The translations under genes and the position numbers were made by a program. A stretch of DNA of 57,270 nt from the NCBI GenBank assembly GCA_027314515.1, contig DAHVAR010000186.1:1-57270 (forward strand). The letters run 5' to 3'. Below the pieces are notes generated by a model that was given only the letters and a program-made list of their open reading frames with translations, did no database searches and was not told the DNA's origin. How positions within the stretch are numbered: position 1 is the first letter of the stretch; every line of letters starts with the position of its first letter. The DNA is from Actinomycetota bacterium. Lineage in GTDB: Bacteria; Actinomycetota; Actinomycetes; Streptosporangiales; Streptosporangiaceae. Positions 50,587 through 57,270 of this stretch are shown piece after piece.

Positions 50587-50766
50587 GTCGACGGCGGGCT
50601 GACCTACGTCGAGATATTCACCTGGGCGCAGGGCGGCTACGAGGACGCACGCGAGCACCCCGCGGTACTGGCGATCTGGGGAGCGATGGACAGGTTGCTG
50701 GAAGATCGCGACGGGCAGCCGAAGTGGGCGTTCCCGCATTACGAGCGCGTCAGCCTGAGCGAGTGA
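50587..50766 (+). pseudogene. C-terminal remnant of a small ABM-like protein
   Basis: The frame encodes TYVEIFTWAQGGYEDAREHP, AVLAIWGAMDRLLEDRDG and FPHYERV, an ending I associate with small monooxygenase-like barrel proteins. There is no usable start or N-terminal half: upstream it runs into the end of the cyclase gene. It overlaps the ArsR start (GTGA). It is probably a truncated gene whose front was lost beside the cyclase. Confidence 0.5.
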
Positions 50767-51062
50767 CCGCTACCGCCAGGGGCAAAGCCGAGCTGGCCGA
50801 GTTCGACGCGGTATTCGGCGCGCTCGCGCACCGGGCCCGCCGCACTATCTTGTCCGCGCTGCACGCGCACGGCGGACAGATGACCTCTGGCGCGATAGCC
50901 GCCTGGTTCGAGCATTCCTGGCCGACGACCTCCCAGCATCTGCGGGTGCTGCAGCAGGCAGGCCTGGTCAGTGTGGAACTGCGCGGGCGGGAGCACGTCT
51001 ACCGGCTCGACGCGATGCGGCTGCGCAGGGTCACCGGGAACTGGCTGAGCCAGTTTGACTGA
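50763..51062 (+). CDS. ArsR-family regulator
   Basis: The 99-residue winged-helix protein has FDAVFGALAHRARRTILSALHAHGGQMTSGAIAAWFEHSWPTTSQHLRVLQQAGLVSVELRGREHVYRLD. This is the ArsR fold without metal-binding Cys. GTG 50763 overlaps the stop of the truncated ABM-like frame by 4 bp, which suggests the two genes were once coupled. Its remaining target is unclear. Confidence 0.83.
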   Translation: MTATARGKAELAEFDAVFGALAHRARRTILSALHAHGGQMTSGAIAAWFEHSWPTTSQHLRVLQQAGLVSVELRGREHVYRLDAMRLRRVTGNWLSQFD

Positions 51063-51144
51063 CGGCGCCAGGCCCGGCAGACGGCGGCCGACCGGGTACG
51101 CCGCACCTTTCGCCGGCGAACTGGCGTGGTCAGGCCCCGTCGTG

Positions 51145-51888
51145 TCAGGCCCGTCGTGCCAGCCACGGCGCGCGGGCCAGGACGACCGCCTCGACCCGGG
51201 CCGCGCGACCATCATCGAGCAGGCGCGTCGCGACGGCATTGAGCTGAGTGCCGGTCGTGCAGACATCGTCGTAGACCAGCGTGAACTTGCCGGCAGTGCG
51301 GGCCGGATCGGGTATGCGGAGCGCGGTTCGCAACTCGTTCCCGGTCACGCGCTTCGACCAGGCTTGCGAGTCGGCGGACTTGAGCGTGCGCCGCACCTTA
51401 ACGACGGCGGCGGGCGAGCCCGTGTCGAACGGCCACCGATGGCCGGCATCGGCAACCGCCGCCGCGCGGAGGACGGCCTCAGCGTGCGCGAAGTCGCCGC
51501 CGGGGCCGCAGTAGCCGGGGTTCGCCACGATCAGGCCTGGCGGGTCGACGGTCATCGTCTCCTCGAGCCAGGCCAGCAACAGCCTGCCCAGCACGACCGA
51601 CCAGCTTCGCGTGCCGCGGTACTTGTAGGAGTTGATCGCGCCTCGCAGCGGCCCGGACTGGTACCCGATTGCGTGGATCTTGCTGATGCGACGGCGCGAG
51701 CTGTGGCAGAGCTCGTTGGGGCACACGCCGCTTCGGTCGAGGCGCTGCGAGCAGATACCGCACGCATCCTTGCCCGGCCGGGCCAGTTGCCGGCTAGCAC
51801 AGGTCAGGCAGGTTCGAGGCGGACCGCCATGGAAGTTATCGCAGGCGTGGCAATACGGGAACTCGGCAACGGCTGGCTGATCGGTCAT
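51145..51888 (-). CDS. Zinc-finger phosphoribosyltransferase, ComF-like
   Basis: The 247-residue protein has three Cys pairs at the N-terminus (YCHACDNF, CLTCAS, CGICSQ) and a further CPNELC. A PRTase domain follows with the PRPP-binding loop FTLVYDDVCTTGTQLNAVA near the C-terminus. KYRGTRSW and the late loop resemble ComFC/ amidophosphoribosyltransferase-like proteins linked to DNA uptake. ATG 51888 is taken as the start because the zinc region begins there; upstream codons are repetitive. Substrate unproven. Confidence 0.75.
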   Translation of the reverse strand: MTDQPAVAEFPYCHACDNFHGGPPRTCLTCASRQLARPGKDACGICSQRLDRSGVCPNELCHSSRRRISKIHAIGYQSGPLRGAINSYKYRGTRSWSVVLGRLLLAWLEETMTVDPPGLIVANPGYCGPGGDFAHAEAVLRAAAVADAGHRWPFDTGSPAAVVKVRRTLKSADSQAWSKRVTGNELRTALRIPDPARTAGKFTLVYDDVCTTGTQLNAVATRLLDDGRAARVEAVVLARAPWLARRA

Positions 51889-52145
51889 CTCGCGCTGACC
51901 GTAGCCGCCGGTGCCGACACTCAGCGCCAGCCAGCTTGCCGGGCTCGCGTTGCCGAGCGCTGGCGGATGACCGTGCCCAATCCCAGCGAGCCCCGAATCG
52001 TGCGCAGGCAACCCGGTGTTAGGCGGCGCACCGGATGCCGGTGTTTGAGCACTTGCGCCGGCGACAGGGCGGACGTGCTGGCCAGGACGCGACCCAGTAC
52101 CAGGGCGCTCGCGGGCAAGCGCTCGCGGGCAAGCGCGCGGAGCGG

Positions 52146-53648
52146 CTAGCGGGGCCGCGCGCGGAGCGGCTGGCCCGGCAGCGCGCCGGTGACCAGGCCG
52201 GCGTCGCGGACAACGAAGGTGCCGTTAACCAGGACGTGGCTGATTCCCGTCGAGGTCCGCGTGCTCTGCGCGTAGGTCGCCCGGTCCGCGATCGCCGCCG
52301 GGTCGAAGATCACGATGTCGGCGTCGCAGCCGGGCTGCAGGCGTCCCTTGCGCCGCAACGCCGGGACGGAATCCTCAAGCAGCCTGGCGGGCAGCAGGCT
52401 AGATCGGCGCAGCGTCTCGGTCAGGCCCAGCGGCCCGTGCTCGCCCACTGGGCCGCCCGATCCGGCGTCGCTGGCCAGCATCCGCAGCGCGCGGGCGAAG
52501 GTGCCGACAGTACGCGGGTGCGTGACCGCCCCTGCTGGCAAGGGCCAGGCCATCCGGTCGGGAACGGGGCCTGGCCAGGTCAGCGGCATAGCGTCGCTGG
52601 CCACTATGGCGTCAGGGAAGGTCAGTGACCGTAGCAGCAGCGCCCGGTCGGCCGGATCGTCCTCGTCCATTAGCCGGATAATCGCCAGGCCGCCCGGATC
52701 GGCCACCCGCAACTCGCGCAGCCGTTCCGCGCTGGCCACCTGCTCGCCGGTTGGCGCATAGGTGAGGTCCGACGGCGTCAGCTCTCGCTCGGGCAACCGC
52801 TCTGGCGCCAGGAACGCGGCGCCGATGCCGGTCATGCCGCAGCCATACGGGTAGGCCTCGGTCGAGATCCGGGAACCTGCGGCCTGCGCCCGGCCGACCA
52901 GTTCGAGCACCCGGTCGATGTGCCGCAGCGAGGTTGAGTTGATGTGGCAGTAATGCATGTGCGCGCCGGTCTGGCCGGCCGCGCGGACGATCTCCTCCGC
53001 GCCGTCGATCAGCGTGTCTGGCACCAGTTCGGCCAGGTCACGGGCGTGGGTGAAGGTGGGGACGCCGGCCTGCGCGGCAAGAGCCGCGACCCGAAGGTAC
53101 TCATCCGGGTCGGTACCAGGCGAATAACCGAGAAGCAGGCCTATCCCTATCGCGCCCGCCGATAGGTCAGCCGTCAGCCGGTCCAGGATCGCGCCGAGCT
53201 GCGCCGGGGAGGCGGGCTGCTGGAAGGCCGGGGTTGCCACGTTGCCGAGGAAATCCAGGTTGTCGGTCACCGCAATGCCGGCCACCGCTTCCAGCCTGGC
53301 CAGGGCCCAGGACGTGGCGAAGCCGTAGTTGACTGGCCTGCCCTCGGCCGCTGCGTCGCGGTATGCGTGCTCGACCGGCGTCGCCCCGGCCTCGAGTTCC
53401 AGCGCCGTCGTGACCCCGTCGAGCACGCGCAGCCGCAAGCCGGGAATCTCGTTGGTATGACTATGCAGGTCTATGAACCCGGCCGCTACCACCTGACCGG
53501 AAACGTCTAGATCCACCGGGGCGGGCAACAGCCCGTTACCCACGGCGGTGATCTGCTGACCGGTGATGGCCACGTCCCGGACCTCGTCCAGTCCGGTCTC
53601 GGGATCGATCACCCGCCCGCCGCGCAGGACGATGTCAGGACTGTTCAC
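52146..53648 (-). CDS. N-acyl-D-amino-acid deacylase-like amidohydrolase
   Basis: The 500-residue amidohydrolase-superfamily protein has IVLRGGRVIDPETGLDEVRDVAITG, the metal motif IDLHSHTNE, ELEAGATPV, FTHARD, MHYCHINS and the C-terminal GCDADIVIFDP. It resembles D-aminoacylases and dihydroorotase-like enzymes that hydrolyse N-acyl or cyclic amides. GTG 53648 follows GGAG with a 9-nt spacing. It is a single gene between unrelated neighbours. Confidence 0.85.
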   Translation of the reverse strand: MNSPDIVLRGGRVIDPETGLDEVRDVAITGQQITAVGNGLLPAPVDLDVSGQVVAAGFIDLHSHTNEIPGLRLRVLDGVTTALELEAGATPVEHAYRDAAAEGRPVNYGFATSWALARLEAVAGIAVTDNLDFLGNVATPAFQQPASPAQLGAILDRLTADLSAGAIGIGLLLGYSPGTDPDEYLRVAALAAQAGVPTFTHARDLAELVPDTLIDGAEEIVRAAGQTGAHMHYCHINSTSLRHIDRVLELVGRAQAAGSRISTEAYPYGCGMTGIGAAFLAPERLPERELTPSDLTYAPTGEQVASAERLRELRVADPGGLAIIRLMDEDDPADRALLLRSLTFPDAIVASDAMPLTWPGPVPDRMAWPLPAGAVTHPRTVGTFARALRMLASDAGSGGPVGEHGPLGLTETLRRSSLLPARLLEDSVPALRRKGRLQPGCDADIVIFDPAAIADRATYAQSTRTSTGISHVLVNGTFVVRDAGLVTGALPGQPLRARPR

Positions 53649-53767
53649 TTGGTGCGCTCCGGAATCGGGTTCGGCGGCTGCACAGTGCCGAGCCTAAGCG
53701 CCTGCCCAAGATCGCGAAATGTCCGGGGGCGGCTATCTCGAGGGCAGACCGACCGGCCGCCGCTGGG

Positions 53768-54091
53768 TCAACTCCGCGCCGACCCCTCGGCATCGGACCG
53801 GATCGATTCGGCGATCGCCTCGGCAAGCGCGTCATACTGCTCGGCGGTCAGCTCACCGCGGTCATATGCGCCGGTCAGCTCGTCGTAGGACCCGGGCACG
53901 TCCGGCTCCGGGTCCTGCTGCTCGGCCATCTCCAGGCTGGTCCGCGGAGCCGCGCGCCTGGTCCTGGGCCATGAGCGGCGCCGGAAGCAGTCGGCTACCT
54001 CCGCCAGGGTGACCTCGCCCGTTCGCAGCGCGGCGATCAGGCCGGTCACCTCGGCCGGCTCGGTTATATCCCTCGCGTCGCCGCGGCTCAT
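53768..54091 (-). CDS. Small acidic protein coupled to the zeta-toxin gene
   Basis: The 107-residue protein has an N-terminal helical part (ITEPAEVTGLIAALRTGEVTLAEVADCFRRRSW). An acidic C-terminal helix pair follows (YDELTGAYDRGELTAEQYDALAEAIAESI). Its ATG overlaps the zeta-like gene stop by 4 bp (ATGA). It is a candidate antitoxin or partner, although antitoxins usually precede the toxin. I recognise no family. Confidence 0.65.
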   Translation of the reverse strand: MSRGDARDITEPAEVTGLIAALRTGEVTLAEVADCFRRRSWPRTRRAAPRTSLEMAEQQDPEPDVPGSYDELTGAYDRGELTAEQYDALAEAIAESIRSDAEGSARS

Positions 54092-55074
54092 TGCGGGCTC
54101 CGGCGGGCGAGGTCAGGGATGCGGGATCGCCGGTCGGGCGCCTGCCGGGCCTGCGCGTGCCCGTCGGCAAGGACCGGCAGGCTCCCTGAGTTGTCGTACA
54201 TCGACCATGCGTCGAAGCGCCGCTTGGCCTGTTCGAAGTTCGCACGGTTCCGGCTGCCCCAGGCCGGATCGGCCTGTGCCCGGATCACCTCCTCGGTCAC
54301 GAAACGACCACCGAGTCCGATGCCCGCGCGGTACGCGTCGTGTCCCGCGCGGTACCTCGCATCCGCTCGCTCGATGCTGATGCCAATCGGTACAGCCACG
54401 AATAAGCCCGTTACCTCGGTGTAACCGCCTGCCCGCAGGGCGTCGATCCGCTCGCTGGCCGAGCCCGCCTTAGCCATGGTGATATCCCAGATCACGTTCC
54501 TGCCCTCGGCCTCAGCCGCGCGGGCTAGCCGCTTGGCAAGATGCGACGACTCCTCGTGCACGAGTTCGCTAGCTTCCAGCGGCGTGAGGCCGTCGACGCC
54601 GGGAATCAGCCCGCGGCTCGCAAGCTCTGCCTTGATGCCGTCGGGGTTGATCACCAGGTACTGCGCCAGATCGATCCCGGCGTAATCCCTGAGCACAGTC
54701 GTCTTCCCGGCTCCGGGCAGGCCGCCGGCCACGATAGCCCGGCGCTGGCAGGGAACCTGACAGGCCGCGGCATAGCGGTCACGGAGGATTTCATCGTGCA
54801 GCACCCGGCGCTGCGGCGACCAGATCTCCTGACCGGGATCCACGGTGTGCCGGAACTGGGTGGCCAGCCGGGCTTGCCTGGCCATTGCTAACCGGGACGT
54901 CACATCCGCGACGTGCTCGGCATGCTCGGCGTCGGTGAACGGGCGGACCCGGTCGGGCTGCGGCGCATCCCCATAACGCGGCGACGACGGATGGCCGTCC
55001 GGCAACGTCGTCAGCCTGCCCGGCCCGGCGCGAAGATCCGTGTCACCGGGCCTGAGCCGGTCGAGGCTACTCAT
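54088..55074 (-). CDS. Zeta-toxin-like P-loop kinase
   Basis: The product is about 328 residues, with a Walker A motif (VAGGLPGAGKTTVLRDY) about one-third in. NPDGIKAELASRG, LVHEESSHLAKRLARAAEAEGRNVIWDITMA and a late RxxRAGxDAYRAGIGLGGRFV segment follow. This fits the zeta-toxin/PezT family, which phosphorylate UDP-sugars or nucleotides. The start is uncertain: ATG 55074 is used, but GTG 55095 with TATTGT 8 nt before it is possible. It is cotranscribed with the small acidic protein. Confidence 0.82.
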   Translation of the reverse strand: MSSLDRLRPGDTDLRAGPGRLTTLPDGHPSSPRYGDAPQPDRVRPFTDAEHAEHVADVTSRLAMARQARLATQFRHTVDPGQEIWSPQRRVLHDEILRDRYAAACQVPCQRRAIVAGGLPGAGKTTVLRDYAGIDLAQYLVINPDGIKAELASRGLIPGVDGLTPLEASELVHEESSHLAKRLARAAEAEGRNVIWDITMAKAGSASERIDALRAGGYTEVTGLFVAVPIGISIERADARYRAGHDAYRAGIGLGGRFVTEEVIRAQADPAWGSRNRANFEQAKRRFDAWSMYDNSGSLPVLADGHAQARQAPDRRSRIPDLARRSPQ

Positions 55075-55202
55075 CCTGGCATCGGCAGCACCCACAGGAG
55101 TACACAATAGTCACGCAGCCCCCGGCAGGCAGCCAGGTCGTCATTCCCGGTCTGGGGCCGGGGAACCGCAAACCCCAGACGGCGGCCGGTCGCACTGACA
55201 CC

Positions 55203-56876
55203 ATGAGCAGCGTGGCAAATTCCCGGCGACCTACGCGACCTGCCCGACCCACCCGGCCCGCGCGCGGAACCCAGGGCAGGCATCTCTACGTCGTCCGTGA
55301 CCAGGCCCCGCCCGACCTGACACCGCCCGACCTGACACCGCCCGACCACGCCGAGACCGGCCGGCCATGGCCTGACGAAGCCCCGGAACCGGACGTCCAG
55401 CCGGCACTGTGGGACAGCCAGGAAGTCGAGCGCCTGGCCCAGCTGCGCCAGCTTGCGATCGGCACCGGGGTGCCCGAGGACGCGATCCGGCTCATCGATG
55501 CCTCGGCAACCGCGGACGAGGCCATGGCCCGGCTCGTCGGCGCCGGGCTGATACCCGACGAGGCCGACACGTTCGAGGGGATGCTGGCCCGGTTCGCGCC
55601 GTTGCTCGAGCCAGGCCGTGACCAGCTGGACGCCGAGATCTGCGGCGGCGAGTTCATCGGCGAGCTGACCCGGGCCGCGCCGCCCGACCTCGATGTTGCC
55701 GATGTCCTGTGCGATGTCCTAACGCGGCTGCCGCAACACCAGAGCCCGGCAGCGCTGGCCATGGCACGTGTGCTGGCGGCCGTCGGGCCACCCAGGGTAC
55801 GGGCCATAGCCGCGGCCGCCGCTCGTGAGCTGGCTGCGGCGGGCCAGGCTGACCAGCCATGGGTAACTGGGCTGGGCACGCCCAGACCCGGCATCAGCTT
55901 TAGCCATGCAGACGTCTATGGCGAGCAGCGGGCAATCGTCGTCGTCTACAGCTACGGGCGGAAGAAACATGCCATCGCGGCACTGATCGACTACGTGCTG
56001 GGCGGCGGCATCAAGGATTGCTACCCGGTCGACTACACCAGCAGCATGCGCGATGACTACCGCAAGATCGGCGCCCAGCCGGGCGTGATCTTCAGCGACC
56101 TCGGCAAGGCCGAAGCGGGGCAGATTCTGGCTGCCGCGCTGTCCAGGCTGCCCTGTCCCGCGGACCCGGAGCAAGCGGCAGACGTCGAGAATTACCTTGA
56201 CCTGCTCAGAGCGCGGGTCGAATTGCTCACTACGGCCGCCGGCCCGCAGGGCACGGCGAGCACCAGCACGGCCAGCCGGAAGCCGGGCGCTACTCGCTCA
56301 GCCGGGCCGAAGAACATCCACCGGCTCAAGGTCACCCTGCGCGGCAGCAAACCGCCGATCTGGCGCCGGTTCGAAGTGCCGTCTGATATCTCGCTGGCCC
56401 GGCTGCACGCTGTCATCCAGCTCGGTTTCGGCTGGGAGGACTGCCACCTGTGGGCGTTCGAGACGCAGGCCGGCCGGTACGGCAGCTCCGAGCCCGGCCT
56501 GAACATCCGCAGTGCCTCGGGCAAGAAGCTGTCCGCGGTGGCCGACTGGCCCGGTGACAAGCTCCGCTACGAGTATGACTTCGGCGACGGCTGGGATCAT
56601 GACATCGTCGTGGAGGCAGTTCAGCCAGCCGAGCTAGGTGTCGCCTACCCCCGCTGTACGGCGGGCAAGCGCGCCTGCCCGCCCGAGGATTGCGGCGGCA
56701 TCTGGGGCTACTCCGAATTGCTCAACACGCTGGCTAATCCGCGCCACGAAGACCACGCCCAGATGCTGTGGTGGCTCGGCATCTCCTCGCCCGCCGACTT
56801 CGACCCGGCTCGATTCGACCTTGACCAAGCCAACGGGTACCTGGCCGGCATCTCGAAGATACTGATCAAGCCCTGA
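55203..56876 (+). CDS. Plasmid pRiA4b ORF-3-like domain protein
   Basis: The 557-residue protein ends with a complete pRiA4b ORF-3 domain (about 365-557): RLKVTLRGSKPPIWRRFEVPSDISLARLH, FGWEDCHLWAF, YEYDFGDGWDH and CPPEDCGGIWGY. That domain is often found near IS elements. The first 340 residues form a helical region of unknown family, preceded by repetitive RPTRPARPTRPA and PPDLTPPDLTPPD. ATG 55203 is divergent from the zeta-toxin gene. Function unknown; association with mobile DNA is a family trend. Confidence 0.8.
   Translation: MSSVANSRRPTRPARPTRPARGTQGRHLYVVRDQAPPDLTPPDLTPPDHAETGRPWPDEAPEPDVQPALWDSQEVERLAQLRQLAIGTGVPEDAIRLIDASATADEAMARLVGAGLIPDEADTFEGMLARFAPLLEPGRDQLDAEICGGEFIGELTRAAPPDLDVADVLCDVLTRLPQHQSPAALAMARVLAAVGPPRVRAIAAAAARELAAAGQADQPWVTGLGTPRPGISFSHADVYGEQRAIVVVYSYGRKKHAIAALIDYVLGGGIKDCYPVDYTSSMRDDYRKIGAQPGVIFSDLGKAEAGQILAAALSRLPCPADPEQAADVENYLDLLRARVELLTTAAGPQGTASTSTASRKPGATRSAGPKNIHRLKVTLRGSKPPIWRRFEVPSDISLARLHAVIQLGFGWEDCHLWAFETQAGRYGSSEPGLNIRSASGKKLSAVADWPGDKLRYEYDFGDGWDHDIVVEAVQPAELGVAYPRCTAGKRACPPEDCGGIWGYSELLNTLANPRHEDHAQMLWWLGISSPADFDPARFDLDQANGYLAGISKILIKP
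55307..55346. repeat. 15-bp tandem repeat in the pRiA4b ORF-3 gene
   Basis: CCGCCCGACCTGACA is repeated twice with a partial third copy, encoding PPDLT units. The unit is a multiple of three, so copy change keeps the frame. Confidence 0.85.
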
Positions 56877-56932
56877 CCGGCAGGCCAGCCAGCCCGCCGC
56901 TCACGGCAGCGGCCGATCACGGCAGCGGCCGA

Positions 56933-57076
56933 TCACAGCAGCGAAAGCGCACCGGTGACCGCATCGACCCTGTCATCTTCGGCCGGCCCGACAGCACAGC
57001 ACGTGGGCGTACCCGCCGCGACCTGCGTGCGGCCCGCGTCGCGGATCACCTGAACGGGCAGGCCCGCCGCGCTTGC
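56933..57076 (-). pseudogene. C-terminal remnant of peptidyl-tRNA hydrolase Pth2
   Basis: A 47-codon minus-strand frame reads [20 protein letters not shown], then [20 protein letters not shown] and stop. This is the characteristic C-terminus of PTH2-type hydrolases that recycle peptidyl-tRNA. Similarity stops abruptly near 57077, where unrelated sequence begins, and a transposase-like end lies 87 nt further on. The body of the gene is therefore missing here. Confidence 0.6.
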
Positions 57077-57162
57077 CTGACCCGAAAATGGGACCTCAGC
57101 GGGGCGCGCGGAAGCGCCGGCGGAGCCGGCTCGCTGGGCCCGCCGGTGATCGGTGTCAGGGG

Positions 57163-57270
57163 TCAGGCTGCCTGGGTGGTGGCTGAGCCTGCCGGGTCTG
57201 GTTCGGGGATGCGGCAGAGGGTGACTTCGAAGCCGAGGGCGCCGAGCTTGCCGACGTGGTGGGCGATCTG
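57163..57270 (-). CDS. Probable IS transposase C-terminus, 3' partial at the window edge
   Basis: The last 35 codons read [20 protein letters not shown] then a Pro/Ala tail and stop. The QxxxLGFxVTL ending is a pattern common at the end of actinomycete IS transposases. The gene continues beyond the window. A 9-bp inverted repeat (GCCTGACCC at 57075-57083, GGGTCAGGC at 57160-57168) lies between it and the Pth2 remnant. Confidence 0.45.
   Translation of the reverse strand, partial: QIAHHVGKLGALGFEVTLCRIPEPDPAGSATTQAA

Noticed and set aside
51889-52145. Intergenic region between the phosphoribosyltransferase and amidohydrolase genes
   Set aside because: Contains a short GCTCGCGGGCAAGC-type repeat near 52108-52136 but no gene or signal I can support.
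51055-52149. Long + strand frame opposite the phosphoribosyltransferase
   Set aside because: No motif, and the opposite strand has an intact zinc and PRPP pattern.

Overview
The window comes from a high-GC actinomycete. GC is very high throughout, many genes start with GTG, and many genes overlap by 4 bp (ATGA/GTGA). Several families are typical of actinomycetes: F420-type LLM oxidoreductase, DUF222/HNH protein, paired steroid-type acyl-CoA dehydrogenases, IpdAB, and a cyclase-STAND ATPase. No rRNA, tRNA or CRISPR was seen, so the genus cannot be fixed.

Layout. 1-1255: 5'-truncated HNH/DUF222 protein. 1334-5286 (-): complete phenylacetyl-CoA epoxidase operon paaABCDE. 5571-7805 (+): two zinc-ribbon membrane proteins, the first broken. 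7883-10932: paaZ (-) divergent from a TetR gene (paaR-like); its intergenic operator is shared with the paaA promoter. 10929-16531: HAD-like protein, SDR, alpha/beta hydrolase and a pair of acyl-CoA dehydrogenases behind a perfect KstR-type palindrome. 15917-19424 (-): DUF4129/DUF58 membrane operon without a MoxR ATPase. 19550-21221: M18 aminopeptidase and a TfoX/YjbR-like protein. 21252-24947 (-): peptide ABC transporter (binding lipoprotein plus two permeases, no ATPases). 25099-27831: epimerase and TetR with twin operators, then an LLM oxidoreductase. 27931-30186: secreted and cell-envelope proteins. 30183-36860: steroid-ring genes ipdAB, three SDRs, an aldehyde dehydrogenase and a PPOX protein, with KstR- and KstR2-like sites. 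37050-41162: DUF4118 protein, MFS exporter, secreted protein, SRPBCC/ArsR pair with a remnant. 41329-44234: MetE-like protein, DUF402, Gfo/Idh oxidoreductase. 44370-50575: two paralogous adenylate cyclase-STAND ATPase giants flanking a small membrane protein. 50587-57270: ArsR, phosphoribosyltransferase, D-aminoacylase-like hydrolase, zeta-toxin module, pRiA4b ORF-3 protein, and a pth2 remnant cut off where an IS element starts.

How the genes work together. The common theme is catabolism of aromatic and steroid carbon through CoA thioesters. The paa genes convert phenylacetyl-CoA to a ring-opened acid. The KstR-boxed dehydrogenases, hydroxysteroid-type SDRs, aldehyde dehydrogenase and IpdAB fit side-chain and C/D-ring degradation of a steroid. 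Regulatory sites could be read directly for several groups. Many genes look leaderless, with TANNNT 6-7 nt before the start codon.
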